From the NCBI RefSeq assembly GCF_010645065.1, contig NZ_JAADZW010000002.1:1-64000 (forward strand): a stretch of DNA of 64,000 nucleotides, in the 5' to 3' direction. Positions 32,264-41,213 of the stretch are shown piece after piece. A program made the position numbers and the translations under genes. This stretch comes from Flavobacterium fluviatile (lineage in GTDB: Bacteria > Bacteroidota > Bacteroidia > Flavobacteriales > Flavobacteriaceae). How positions within the stretch are numbered: the first letter of the stretch is position 1; each line of letters opens with the position of its first letter. Below the pieces are notes generated by a model. That model had not been told where the DNA came from. It ran no database searches and saw nothing but the letters and a program-made list of their open reading frames with translations.

Positions 32264-34450
32264 ATGAATGCTATTATTAAATTTATGAAACGAAATTATA
32301 AAATTCTCATAGCCGTATTATGCTTGTCTGTTACCTTGTTTGCTTTCAGGGTAAATGCAGATAAAATTAGTGATCCGGATCCAAATAAAGACAAAATGCT
32401 TTTAGAGTTATTGGCTTTTGTAATAGAAAAAGGACATTATAATCCGCCTGTTGTCGATGATGCATTTTCAAAAGGAATTTTCAAGGATTATATTGATGCC
32501 CTGGATCCTTCAAAAAGATTTTTTCTGCAATCTGATATTGATGAATTCAGACAATACGAGCTCATGCTTGATGATCAGTTCATTAATAAGGATTTGACTT
32601 TTTTTAATCTTACTTATACTAGATTAATGAAACGTATGGAAGAAAGTAAAAAGCGATACAAAGTTCTTTTGGCGCAACCATTCAATTATAATATTGATGA
32701 AACTTTTAATGCAGATTATGAGAAGATTCCGTATGCAAAAAATACAGCGGAAATAAATGAAAGATGGAGAAAACAAATCAAATTATCTACTCTTTCGTCC
32801 CTTGTAACCAAACAAAAATTAGAGGAAGATAAAAAGAAAACGGATCCCGCGTATAAAGTTAAATCTTTTGAAGTTTTAGAAAAGGAAACCCGGGAAAGTT
32901 CTCTTAAATCATTAGACGATAATTTTAGTTTAATTAAAGATTTGGACAAACAAGATTGGTTTTCTGTGTACGTAAACTCAATTATGACTCGGTTTGACCC
33001 TCACACCAGCTATTTTGCACCAGAAGAAAAAGATCGTTTTGATGTAAATATTAGTGGAAAATTAGAAGGGATTGGTGCACGTCTGACAAAGAAAAATGAT
33101 TTTACTCAAATTGATGAATTGATTTCAGGAGGCCCGGCATGGAAAGGTAAAGAACTGGAAGCAGGTGATTTAATCCTTAAAGTGGCACAAGGTAAGGAAG
33201 AGCCTGTAGATGTTGTAGGTATGCGTCTTGATGATGTCGTAAAAAAAATTAAGGGTCATAAAGGGACTGAGGTAAGACTTACTGTTAAAAAAGTTGACGG
33301 TACAATTAAGGTTATTTCCATTATTAGAGACGTAGTGGAAATAGAAGAAACATATGCCAAGTCAAGTATTGTTGAAAGAAATGGATTGAAATACGGTGTA
33401 ATTTATTTGCCTAAGTTTTATATCGATTTTGAAAACAAAGATGGACGTGATGCAGGTAAAGATATTGCACTGGAAGTTGAAAGACTTAAAAAAGAAAATA
33501 TTAGCGGGATAGTACTGGATGTACGTGATGACGGGGGAGGATCGCTTTCTACTGTAGTTGATATTGCAGGATTATTTATAGAAGAAGGCCCAATTGTTCA
33601 GGTAAAATCAGCAGGAAAAAAGAAAGAAGTTTTATACGATAAGGATAAAAAAATTGAATGGGATGGGCCTTTGGTAATAATGGTAAACAGTTTTTCTGCT
33701 TCGGCATCTGAAATATTGGCAGCGGCAATTCAGGATTATAAACGAGGGGTTATCATTGGTAGTAAGCAGACATATGGTAAAGGAACAGTCCAGACAGTTA
33801 TTGATTTGAATCAGTTTGTCCGAAATAGTGAATTTGGAGATTTTGGAGCTTTGAAAGCAACAGCTCAAAAATTCTACAGAATCAATGGTGGTTCGACTCA
33901 GTTGGAAGGAGTAAAAAGTGATGTTGTTATGCCGGATCGTTATGCTTATTTAAAAATGGGTGAGCGCGATATGGATAATGCAATGCCCTGGGACAAAATA
34001 GATCCTGCAAATTATAATGTATGGAACTCAAATGAAAATTTTAATCAGGCGATATCAAACAGTAAACTTAGAATTGCTCAAAATCCTCAGTTCAAATTAA
34101 TAGAAGATAATGCTAAATGGATTGATGTGAAAAATAAAGAAAACACATACAGTCTAAATATTAAAAGTTTCAAAGCCACACAGGAGCAAGTAGAAAATGA
34201 AGGCAAAAAATACAAACCAATTGCCGATTATAAAAACAATCTAGTTTTTAAATCATTGCCTTATGAAAATCTTGAAATAGCTAAAGACGCTAGTTTAAAA
34301 GAAAAAAGAGAAGCCTGGCACCAGGCCTTAGCAAAAGATGTGTATGTTGAGGAAGCATTAAATGTATTAGATGATCTACAGCCAAAAGGTAATGCCAGTA
34401 AACAAACTAATTCTGCAAAACTAAAAAGAGAGAAATTAGTTAAATCTTAA
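32264..34450 (+). CDS. carboxy-terminal processing protease (Prc/Tsp, S41)
   Basis: A roughly 728-residue tail-specific protease. An N-terminal signal or anchor (YKILIAVLCLSVTLFAF) is followed by a helical N-terminal domain, a PDZ domain (KLEGIGARLTKKNDFTQIDE, GGPAWKGKELEAGDLILKVA), and the S41 catalytic domain with FSASASEILAAAIQDYKRG (Ser near residue 479) and SKQTYGKGTVQ (Lys). Length and the extra C-terminal DUF3340-type domain fit the Prc group, not the shorter CtpA group. It degrades or trims periplasmic proteins. Starts at the ATG at 32264 or 32285 are both possible. A terminator follows. Confidence 0.93.
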   Translation: MNAIIKFMKRNYKILIAVLCLSVTLFAFRVNADKISDPDPNKDKMLLELLAFVIEKGHYNPPVVDDAFSKGIFKDYIDALDPSKRFFLQSDIDEFRQYELMLDDQFINKDLTFFNLTYTRLMKRMEESKKRYKVLLAQPFNYNIDETFNADYEKIPYAKNTAEINERWRKQIKLSTLSSLVTKQKLEEDKKKTDPAYKVKSFEVLEKETRESSLKSLDDNFSLIKDLDKQDWFSVYVNSIMTRFDPHTSYFAPEEKDRFDVNISGKLEGIGARLTKKNDFTQIDELISGGPAWKGKELEAGDLILKVAQGKEEPVDVVGMRLDDVVKKIKGHKGTEVRLTVKKVDGTIKVISIIRDVVEIEETYAKSSIVERNGLKYGVIYLPKFYIDFENKDGRDAGKDIALEVERLKKENISGIVLDVRDDGGGSLSTVVDIAGLFIEEGPIVQVKSAGKKKEVLYDKDKKIEWDGPLVIMVNSFSASASEILAAAIQDYKRGVIIGSKQTYGKGTVQTVIDLNQFVRNSEFGDFGALKATAQKFYRINGGSTQLEGVKSDVVMPDRYAYLKMGERDMDNAMPWDKIDPANYNVWNSNENFNQAISNSKLRIAQNPQFKLIEDNAKWIDVKNKENTYSLNIKSFKATQEQVENEGKKYKPIADYKNNLVFKSLPYENLEIAKDASLKEKREAWHQALAKDVYVEEALNVLDDLQPKGNASKQTNSAKLKREKLVKS

Positions 34451-34472
34451 TTTTTAAAAATAGTTTAAATTT

Positions 34473-34510
34473 TAAAGGCTCCATATTTTTATTTTATGGA
34501 GCCTTTTTTT
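34473..34510 (+). terminator. terminator of the Prc-type protease gene
   Basis: AAGGCTCCAT and ATGGAGCCTT form a 10-bp stem around an AT-rich loop, followed by a T7 run. Confidence 0.85.
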
Positions 34511-34525
34511 GATTAATATTTTGGT

Positions 34526-35305
34526 ATGAAAAAAATATTATTTTTATTTCTAAATTCATTATTTCTGATTTCCTGCAAAGATCAGACTAAGGAAAAACAA
34601 GCGTTTTTCTCGCAAAACACTTTTGTTGCCCCATTGCAGAGTGTTGCTCAGACATACTATTCAGTAGCTTATTTGCCCACTTCGACAACACGACAAGTTG
34701 TAAAACACGATTATTATACATTATCTTACAATGAAAAATTTGAACAGGCAGAGTGGGTGGCGTATGAATTAAAAAAAGAATATCTAAAAGATAATGATTT
34801 TAAAAGACCTTATTTTATTGAAGATCCTAAAGTGATAACCCGGTCTGCAGACTGGCGAAATTATAAAAAATCAGGTTATGATAAAGGGCATTTATGTCCT
34901 GCAGCCGATATGGAGTTTGATAAAAAAGCGTATGATGATACTTTTTATACTTCAAATATTTCACCGCAAAATCGTGATTTTAATGGCGGAATCTGGAATC
35001 GCTTAGAAAATAAGGTTCGTTACTGGGCCGGTAAATATAATACTGTATATGTTGTAACTGGAGGAATTTTAAAAGATTCTGATAAAAAAATAGGAACAGA
35101 AAGGGTTTCTGTTCCTAAATATTTTTATAAAATTGTTTTGGCTAAATCAGGAAAAGAGCACAAGGCAATTGCCTTTTTGATTCCAAATGAAAAGAGCCAA
35201 AAAGGAATTTATGAATTTGTAGTCCCTGTTGAAACCTTAGAAAAGATGACCGGAATCGATTTCTTTCCTAATTTAAAAAACTTAAAAAGCAGTAAGGACT
35301 TTTAA
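34526..35305 (+). CDS. DNA/RNA non-specific endonuclease, lipoprotein
   Basis: A 259-residue secreted nuclease of the NUC1/Serratia type. A lipoprotein signal (NSLFLISC, Cys17) anchors it. The beta-beta-alpha metal motif is YDKGHLCPAADM (general base His near 121; DRGH in Serratia) with the metal-binding Asn in TSNISPQNRDFNGGIWNRLE. It degrades DNA and RNA outside the cytoplasm, probably for phosphate or nucleotide supply. Its 3' end overlaps the convergent rpe gene by 24 bp, with no terminator between them. Confidence 0.92.
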   Translation: MKKILFLFLNSLFLISCKDQTKEKQAFFSQNTFVAPLQSVAQTYYSVAYLPTSTTRQVVKHDYYTLSYNEKFEQAEWVAYELKKEYLKDNDFKRPYFIEDPKVITRSADWRNYKKSGYDKGHLCPAADMEFDKKAYDDTFYTSNISPQNRDFNGGIWNRLENKVRYWAGKYNTVYVVTGGILKDSDKKIGTERVSVPKYFYKIVLAKSGKEHKAIAFLIPNEKSQKGIYEFVVPVETLEKMTGIDFFPNLKNLKSSKDF

Positions 35306-35944
35306 GTCTGCTATAGTTGTTATTGGATTTTCTGCTTTAAAAACAAAGCTTCCTGCAACTAAGACATCTGCACCCGCATCTACTAATTGTTTTGCATTTT
35401 TGTTGGTTACACCTCCATCAATTTCAATAAGTGTTGAAGCGCTTTTGCTTGTGATTAAGTTTTTCAGTTTTTTAACCTTATCATAAGTGTTTTCAATGAA
35501 TGATTGTCCGCCAAATCCAGGATTTACACTCATAATACAAACTAAGTCAATGTCGTTTATTACATCTTCTAATAAATCTATATTTGTGTGAGGATTAATG
35601 GCAACGCCTGCTTTCATTCCTTCAGTTTTAATGGCTTGTAAAGTTCTGTGCAGGTGTGTGCAGGCTTCGTAATGTACGGTTAAATTATTAGCTCCCAGAT
35701 CTGCAAATGTTTTGATGTAACGATCAGGATCAACAATCATTAAATGTACGTCGATTGTTTTGCTTGCATGTCTTGTGATTGCTTCTAATACAGGCATTCC
35801 AAAAGAGATATTCGGAACAAAAACTCCATCCATAATATCAATATGAAACCAGTCAGCCTGACTGTTATTAATCATTTCGATATCTCGTTGTAAATTGGCA
35901 AAATCAGCTGCAAGAACAGAAGGAGCAATAAGTGTATTCTTCAT
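35282..35944 (-). CDS. rpe: ribulose-phosphate 3-epimerase
   Basis: A 220-residue TIM-barrel enzyme that interconverts ribulose 5-phosphate and xylulose 5-phosphate. Motifs: APSVLAADFANL, WFHIDIMDGVFVPNISFG (metal His and catalytic Asp), VHLMIVDPD, MSVNPGFGGQSF (phosphate loop region) and EIDGGVTNKNA. Length is standard. It overlaps the nuclease gene convergently by 24 bp. The leader (35945-36014) has a -7 box TACCTTTG at 36007-36014 and a small hairpin GGCACACA/TGTGTCTC. Confidence 0.95.
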   Translation of the reverse strand: MKNTLIAPSVLAADFANLQRDIEMINNSQADWFHIDIMDGVFVPNISFGMPVLEAITRHASKTIDVHLMIVDPDRYIKTFADLGANNLTVHYEACTHLHRTLQAIKTEGMKAGVAINPHTNIDLLEDVINDIDLVCIMSVNPGFGGQSFIENTYDKVKKLKNLITSKSASTLIEIDGGVTNKNAKQLVDAGADVLVAGSFVFKAENPITTIADLKVLTAF

Positions 35945-36006
35945 TGTGTGTGTTGTTGTTTAATGAAGAGGCACACAATAGTGTGTCTCCATGCGTTTTA
36001 TTTTTG

Positions 36007-36014
36007 CAAAGGTA
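36007..36014 (-). promoter_or_regulatory. -7 box of rpe
   Basis: TACCTTTG on the minus strand, 62 bp before the ATG. The leader between them can fold into a hairpin at about 35968-35988 (GAGACACAC, loop TATT, GTGTGCCTC with minor mismatch). Confidence 0.45.
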
Positions 36015-36028
36015 ATTATAAAAAATAA

Positions 36029-36055
36029 AAAACTCCGGTAATCAGCCGGAGTTTC
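36029..36055 (-). terminator. terminator of rpoD
   Basis: On the minus strand AAACTCCGG, a 7-nt loop and CCGGAGTTT are followed by a T-rich run; about 120 bp after the rpoD stop. Confidence 0.8.
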
Positions 36056-36173
36056 AATCATCAATCAAAAAACGAACAGTCAATCAAACTGTTGTTTGGG
36101 TTACAAGGTTTCATGTTCATAATTTCAAGTTACAAAAAGCAACCTGAAACTTTAAATCTGAAACAAATATTGT

Positions 36174-37037
36174 TTATCCTAAATAAGTTTTAAGGATTTT
36201 ACTTCTGGAAGTGTGTTTCAATCTGCGGATTGCTTTTTCTTTGATCTGACGAACACGCTCGCGGGTTAAATCAAATGTTTCTCCAATTTCTTCAAGAGTC
36301 ATTGGATGCTGATCGCCAAGACCAAAATACAAACGAACTACATCAGCTTCTCTTGGAGTTAATGTTTCTAATGAGCGCTCGATTTCAGTACGAAGAGATT
36401 CGTGGATTAATTCTCTGTCAGGATTAGGGGATTCCCCGGAACGTAAAACGTCATAAAGGTTAGAATCTTCACCTTCAACAAGTGGCGCATCCATTGATAA
36501 ATGACGCCCGGAGTTTTTCATAGACTCTTTTACGTCATTAACAGTCATGTCTAATTCTTTGGCAATTTCTTCAGCAGAAGGCGGGCGCTCGTTAGATTGC
36601 TCTAATAACGCATACATTTTATTGATTTTATTGATAGAACCAATTTTGTTTAATGGTAAACGAACAATACGTGATTGTTCTGCTAAAGCCTGAAGAATCG
36701 ATTGACGAATCCACCAAACAGCATATGAGATAAATTTAAAACCACGGGTTTCATCAAAGCGTTGAGCCGCTTTGATAAGACCTAAATTTCCTTCATTAAT
36801 TAAGTCAGGAAGAGTTAATCCTTGATTTTGATATTGTTTAGCTACCGATACAACGAAACGCAGGTTGGCTTTTGTTAATTTTTCTAATGCTCTTTGATCA
36901 CCGGCCTTTATTCTTTGTGCTAATTCTACCTCTTCATCAGCCGTAATCAGGTCAACTTTTCCGATTTCTTGTAGATATTTATCTAACGATGCAGTTTCAC
37001 GATTGGTTACCTGCTTGGTGATTTTAAGTTGTCTCAT
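36174..37037 (-). CDS. rpoD: primary sigma factor RpoD/SigA (Bacteroidota type)
   Basis: A 287-residue primary sigma factor. It lacks region 1.1 and begins with region 1.2 ([20 protein letters not shown]). Region 2 is [18 protein letters not shown] then [17 protein letters not shown] and [15 protein letters not shown]; region 3 follows RIVRLPLNK; region 4 has [20 protein letters not shown] and EKAIRRLKH. Length and sequence match the housekeeping factor of Bacteroidota, which recognises TTG/TAnnTTTG promoters like those found here. Its own upstream region instead has an ECF-like pair (37075-37104). It is monocistronic with a terminator. Confidence 0.96.
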   Translation of the reverse strand: MRQLKITKQVTNRETASLDKYLQEIGKVDLITADEEVELAQRIKAGDQRALEKLTKANLRFVVSVAKQYQNQGLTLPDLINEGNLGLIKAAQRFDETRGFKFISYAVWWIRQSILQALAEQSRIVRLPLNKIGSINKINKMYALLEQSNERPPSAEEIAKELDMTVNDVKESMKNSGRHLSMDAPLVEGEDSNLYDVLRSGESPNPDRELIHESLRTEIERSLETLTPREADVVRLYFGLGDQHPMTLEEIGETFDLTRERVRQIKEKAIRRLKHTSRSKILKTYLG

Positions 37038-37074
37038 GTTGTTGTCTCCCTATTTTTTTAAAGTGTACGAATGG

Positions 37075-37104
37075 TTATACGTAGAAAGGTTTCAAAAAGT
37101 TACA
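37075..37104 (-). promoter_or_regulatory. possible ECF-sigma-type promoter of rpoD
   Basis: On the minus strand TGTAAC (37104-37099) followed by T-rich DNA and, 17 bp on, CGTATAA (37081-37075) resembles the GTAAC/CGT-type promoters I recall upstream of ECF sigma genes in Bacteroidota. It is 38 bp before the rpoD ATG. No TTG/TAnnTTTG pair was found closer to the gene. Confidence 0.35.
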
Positions 37105-37337
37105 ATCGATTAAATATTTTTTTAAAATAATAAATCTACCTGAGTATTTATTTTGTCCATGTAATAATCAATCTTTTAGGCTGAAAGATTAAAGAAGTAA
37201 ATTTTACTCTTTTAATTCTTGATTGTCAAAGTTTTGAATTTAATAATTGATACATGAAGAACTCATCACATTTTATTATTTATCATTTATAATTGTAGTG
37301 AAGTAAGTAGCTGGAGTTGATTATTCATGCTTAACCT

Positions 37338-37375
37338 AAAAACCCCAAAATCAAATAAATGAATTTGGGGTTTTC
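37338..37375 (-). terminator. terminator of pnp
   Basis: AAAACCCCAAA and TTTGGGGTTTT form a long stem flanked by T-rich DNA on the minus strand, about 33 bp after the pnp stop. Confidence 0.85.
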
Positions 37376-37407
37376 TATGAATAAACCTTTAGTAAACTAA
37401 GATCTGA

Positions 37408-39543
37408 TTACTCTTTTTTCTCCTCGCGTGGAGGTCTTGGAACAAGTGCTTTTTTAGATACTTTTTCCTTTTTTGTTTTAGGATCAACTCCCAAGTATTT
37501 TACTTGGAATACATCGCCCATTTTAACTACATCAGCAACATTTTCTGTGCGTTCCCAAGCTAATTCAGATACGTGAAGTAATACTTCATTTCCTGGTGCA
37601 GCAGTATATTCTACAACAGCTCCAAAATCAAGCATTTTAATTACTTTCACTTCGTAAGCTTCTCCTAATTGTGGTTTGAAAGTAATTGAAGCAATTTTTG
37701 CTAATACTGTTTCAATTCCTTTAGGATCAGTTCCTAAAATTTCGATAACTCCTTGCTCGTCCACTTCGTTAATAACGATTGTAGTACCAGTAGCTTTTTG
37801 TAATTCTTGAATTACTTTTCCTCCAGGCCCAATTAATGCTCCAATGAAGTTTCCAGGAATAGTTCTAGTGATGATCTTTGGAGAATGTGCTTTAACATCA
37901 GGTCTTGGTGCAGCAATAGTTTCAGTTAGTTTACCTAAAATATGCAAACGTCCTTCACGAGCTTGACCTAAAGCTTGCTCCATAATGTCATAACGCAATC
38001 CATCAATTTTGATGTCCATTTGACAAGCTGTAATACCGTCTTTGGTTCCAGTTACTTTAAAGTCCATATCTCCTAAGTGATCTTCATCACCTAAAATATC
38101 AGACAATACAGCAAATTTCTCACCGTCAGTAATCAATCCCATAGCAATTCCAGAAACTGGTTTTACCATTTGAACTCCAGCATCCATCAAAGCCATTGTT
38201 CCAGCACAAACTGTTGCCATAGAAGAAGAACCATTAGATTCTAAAACTTCAGAAACAACACGAATTGTATAAGGACAATCAGCAGGAATCATATTTTTTA
38301 AAGCTCTTTGAGCTAAGTTTCCGTGACCAACTTCTCTTCTTGAAGTTCCTCTTAATGGTTTTGCTTCACCAGTAGAGAAAGGAGGGAAGTTATAATGTAA
38401 GTAGAATTTTTCTTCACCTTGCTCAGATGGAGAATCGATTTGGTTTGCTTCTCTAGAAGTCCCTAAAGTTACAGTAGCCAAAGCTTGAGTTTCTCCACGT
38501 GTAAATAAAGAAGATCCGTGAACTCTTGGTAAATAATCCGTTTCACACCAGATTGGTCTGATGTCAGTTGTTTTTCTACCGTCTAAACGAATTCCTAATT
38601 CCAACACTACGTTACGAACCGCTTCTTTGTTTGTTTTGTAGAAATATTTAGAAACTAAATCTCCGTCAGCAGCTAATTCTTCTTCAGTAAATAAAGCTTT
38701 AACTTCTTCTTTTATTTCAGCAAATGCAGCTCCTCTTTCGTGTTTAGCAGAACCAACTTTTGCAACAGCATAAATTTTATCGTAAGCAGCAGCTTTTACT
38801 TTTTTGTAGATTTCTTCGTTTTCTTTCTCACCTTCGTAAGTACGAATTTCTTTTTTACCAAAAGCTTCCTGTAAACGGTATTGAGCCTGAATTTGAACTT
38901 TGATAGCTTCGTGAGCAAATTTGATAGCTTCTACCATTTCTGCTTCCGAGATTTCTTTCATCTCACCTTCAACCATTGCAACAGAGTCCATAGAAGCTCC
39001 AATCATCATATCGATGTCTGATTTTTCTAAATCTTCTCTGCTTGGATTGATTACAAATTTTCCGTCGATACGTGCTACACGAACTTCAGAAATTAAGTTG
39101 TAAAATGGAATATCTGAAACGGCTAATGCTGCAGAAGCCGCTAGACCAGCTAATGCATCTGGCATCACTTCTTCGTCGTGAGACATTAACTGAATCATAA
39201 CTTGTGTTTCAGCATGGTAATCGTCTGGGAAAAGCGGACGCAGTACACGGTCAACTAATCTCATTGTCAATACTTCGCTGTCGCTTGGACGGGCTTCTCT
39301 TTTGAAGAAACCTCCAGGAAAACGACCTGCTGCTGCGAATTTTTCGCGGTAATCTACCGTTAATGGTAAAAAGTCAACGCCTGGGTTTGATGTGCGAGCT
39401 GAAACTGCTGTTGCAAGAATCATTGTGTCGCCCATTCTAACTACTACAGAACCGTCGGCTTGTTTGGCTAAACGACCTGTCTCGATTGTGATGCTTCTTC
39501 CATCACCCAAATCGATTTTTTCTACAAATAATTGTGGAATCAT
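37408..39543 (-). CDS. pnp: polynucleotide phosphorylase
   Basis: A 711-residue 3'-to-5' exoribonuclease and RNA polymeriser of the degradosome. Two RNase PH domains are seen: the first (about 10-150) with [20 protein letters not shown] and the second (about 330-470) with [13 protein letters not shown] and [35 protein letters not shown] domain (about 560-620, [20 protein letters not shown]) and S1 domain (about 625-690, [12 protein letters not shown]) end the protein. The frame is open 8 codons upstream, but [15 protein letters not shown] at 39543 is the usual start. It is downstream of rpsO, with a hairpin in its leader. Confidence 0.96.
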   Translation of the reverse strand: MIPQLFVEKIDLGDGRSITIETGRLAKQADGSVVVRMGDTMILATAVSARTSNPGVDFLPLTVDYREKFAAAGRFPGGFFKREARPSDSEVLTMRLVDRVLRPLFPDDYHAETQVMIQLMSHDEEVMPDALAGLAASAALAVSDIPFYNLISEVRVARIDGKFVINPSREDLEKSDIDMMIGASMDSVAMVEGEMKEISEAEMVEAIKFAHEAIKVQIQAQYRLQEAFGKKEIRTYEGEKENEEIYKKVKAAAYDKIYAVAKVGSAKHERGAAFAEIKEEVKALFTEEELAADGDLVSKYFYKTNKEAVRNVVLELGIRLDGRKTTDIRPIWCETDYLPRVHGSSLFTRGETQALATVTLGTSREANQIDSPSEQGEEKFYLHYNFPPFSTGEAKPLRGTSRREVGHGNLAQRALKNMIPADCPYTIRVVSEVLESNGSSSMATVCAGTMALMDAGVQMVKPVSGIAMGLITDGEKFAVLSDILGDEDHLGDMDFKVTGTKDGITACQMDIKIDGLRYDIMEQALGQAREGRLHILGKLTETIAAPRPDVKAHSPKIITRTIPGNFIGALIGPGGKVIQELQKATGTTIVINEVDEQGVIEILGTDPKGIETVLAKIASITFKPQLGEAYEVKVIKMLDFGAVVEYTAAPGNEVLLHVSELAWERTENVADVVKMGDVFQVKYLGVDPKTKKEKVSKKALVPRPPREEKKE

Positions 39544-39567
39544 AATTTTTTCCTTTTGATTATACAA

Positions 39568-39624
39568 TGGGTTTTAGTTGTGTTGTAGTTGTTGTTGTGT
39601 GTAGTTGTTGTTATCTAAAACCCA
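39568..39624 (-). promoter_or_regulatory. stem-loop in the pnp 5' leader
   Basis: TGGGTTTTAG (39568-39577) and CTAAAACCCA (39615-39624) form a perfect 10-bp stem, extendable by two pairs beyond one mismatch, around a 37-nt loop. In the RNA sense the loop is almost free of G and U and consists of ACAAC repeats, so it would be unstructured. It lies 24 bp before the pnp ATG and could present a site for RNase or for PNPase itself. Confidence 0.5.
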
Positions 39625-39680
39625 ATGAAAAACCAAACTTTTTTCTTGTAACAAGTCCTGTCAGACTTGTGTATTGTAAA

Positions 39681-39711
39681 AACAAAAAGAGGCACTTTCG
39701 CACCTCTTTTC
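39681..39711 (-). terminator. terminator or attenuator between rpsO and pnp
   Basis: On the minus strand AAAAGAGGTGC, a GAAA tetraloop and GTGCCTCTTTT (two wobble pairs) are followed by T-rich DNA, 9 bp after the rpsO stop. Confidence 0.8.
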
Positions 39712-39719
39712 TATATTGA

Positions 39720-39986
39720 TTATTTTCTGATATTCAATACTTTAATGATCTCACGATATCTGTTGATATCTTTCTTTTTCAAGTAATCCAACAAAGCTCT
39801 TCTTTTACCAACTAATAGTACAAGAGAACGCTCAGTGTTGTAATCGTGACGATTTTTTTTCAGGTGTTCAGTTAAGTGTGAAATTCTGTAAGTGAACAAT
39901 GCAATCTGACCTTCTGCGCTTCCAGTGTTTGTTGCACCACCGTGTTGAGCGAAAATTTCTTCTTTCTTTTCTTTAGTTAAATACAT
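39720..39986 (-). CDS. rpsO: 30S ribosomal protein S15
   Basis: An 88-residue primary-binding protein of the 30S subunit. The signatures GSAEGQIALFTYRISHLTEHL, KKNRHDYNTERSLVLLVGKR and RALLDYLKKKDINRYREII are complete. It precedes pnp, the arrangement seen in many bacteria. Its promoter has a -7 box TAATTTTG at 40042-40049 followed by CACCCG, as at the tRNA promoters. Confidence 0.98.
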   Translation of the reverse strand: MYLTKEKKEEIFAQHGGATNTGSAEGQIALFTYRISHLTEHLKKNRHDYNTERSLVLLVGKRRALLDYLKKKDINRYREIIKVLNIRK

Positions 39987-40041
39987 TCCAATATTATTTA
40001 ATGATTTTTATGTATGTCGTACATCTTTTGTAAGACGGGTG

Positions 40042-40049
40042 CAAAATTA
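40042..40049 (-). promoter_or_regulatory. -7 box of rpsO
   Basis: TAATTTTG on the minus strand with CACCCG directly after it; a TTG lies 16 bp upstream (40068-40066). The leader to the ATG is about 50 nt. Confidence 0.55.
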
Positions 40050-40147
40050 GATTAAAAAAACAAAACAATCAAACAAAAAGAAAAGAATCTCTCTTTAAAA
40101 GTTTTTGAGCAATTGGTTCTGATAATTGTTTTATGTATTATTTGGTT

Positions 40148-41113
40148 TTATCTATAAGGTTGAGCTGAATTTGTTTTTGATGTTTGTATGGTTATTGGTA
40201 TAGAATATAATACGTCTTTTGTAATTCCTTTTATTTTTCCCGGAATCCATTTGCCATAAGCTATTATGGTTTTGACAGCTTCTTCTCCTGTGTTGTAACC
40301 AATGTCTTTTAAAATTTTTAATTTGGTAGGATCTCCATTTTTATCAATTACAAAAGATATATAAATTTTCCCGCTTAAACCTTCTATTTTAGGATTTTGA
40401 TAATGTCTTGCTACATATTTATAAAAATCTGATATTCCTTTTACAGGAACAGGTTTCTCATAAAGCTTTTTATAATTATACTTATTATTGTTTTCGTCAG
40501 TACTGGTACCGGAAATAAGTTTTCCATCTTCATAGGTTTCAATAAAACTGAATTTTTCTTTAAGATTTTTACCTTCCCATATACCTTGTTTTTTGCCGTT
40601 TTTTACTTCTCCTTTTTCATAGAAATTATCTTCAATTTCTTCAAGCTGACCATTGCCGTTTATAACAGTCTGTTCTTTTTGAAGATTCCAGAAATTGTTG
40701 ATCTTTAAATTATTTTCATCTTTTATATCAAAATATTCTAATTCGGATTTTATATTTCCGTTTTCATACCAATTATATTCTATTCCCGTTTTTTTGCCAT
40801 TAGAATAGATTTGTAGTGATTTCTTGTTGCCATTCTCGTAGTACGAAACAAATTGTCCGTCTTTTTTTATGATATCTCTGTCTAAAGTTGTTCCTATGGA
40901 CTTTATAGCAGAGGATTTATAATATTCTTTAAAGACATATTTTTCTTTTTTAGAGAAATACCCTTCTATGCGCCTTGTGTATTTGTAATTGTCTGCATTG
41001 GTTTCTGCCCAGGTCGAATCGAGATAAATTAATTTACTAACAGGGACAGAATTTTGAGCAAGTAATTTGGTTGAAATTAAAAGAAAAAACAATAAGTGCA
41101 GTGTTATTTTCAT
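40148..41113 (-). CDS. YwqK/MORN-repeat protein with TonB C-terminal domain
   Basis: A 321-residue exported protein. A signal peptide (LHLLFFLLISTKLLAQ) is followed by MORN-like toxin-antitoxin YwqK repeats (GQFVSYYENGNKKSLQIYSN, EYNWYENGNIKSELEY, KKQGIWEG), then a TonB C-terminal domain from about residue 235 (PVPVKGISDFYKYVARHYQN, GKIYISFVIDKNGDPTKLKI). The TonB end contacts outer-membrane receptors, but the membrane anchor of a true TonB is absent, so it is probably periplasmic. The open frame extends 24 codons upstream; the ATG at 41113 directly precedes the signal peptide. A truncated paralogue lies upstream. Confidence 0.8.
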   Translation of the reverse strand: MKITLHLLFFLLISTKLLAQNSVPVSKLIYLDSTWAETNADNYKYTRRIEGYFSKKEKYVFKEYYKSSAIKSIGTTLDRDIIKKDGQFVSYYENGNKKSLQIYSNGKKTGIEYNWYENGNIKSELEYFDIKDENNLKINNFWNLQKEQTVINGNGQLEEIEDNFYEKGEVKNGKKQGIWEGKNLKEKFSFIETYEDGKLISGTSTDENNNKYNYKKLYEKPVPVKGISDFYKYVARHYQNPKIEGLSGKIYISFVIDKNGDPTKLKILKDIGYNTGEEAVKTIIAYGKWIPGKIKGITKDVLYSIPITIQTSKTNSAQPYR

Positions 41114-41213
41114 GAGAGTATAAAAAGAGGTTAGCTTCGCTAAAGTAGTATTTTTAGTATGATTTACAACTTTTATTTTGCACAAATGTTTTCAAACAAT
41201 AGCCATTTTACTC

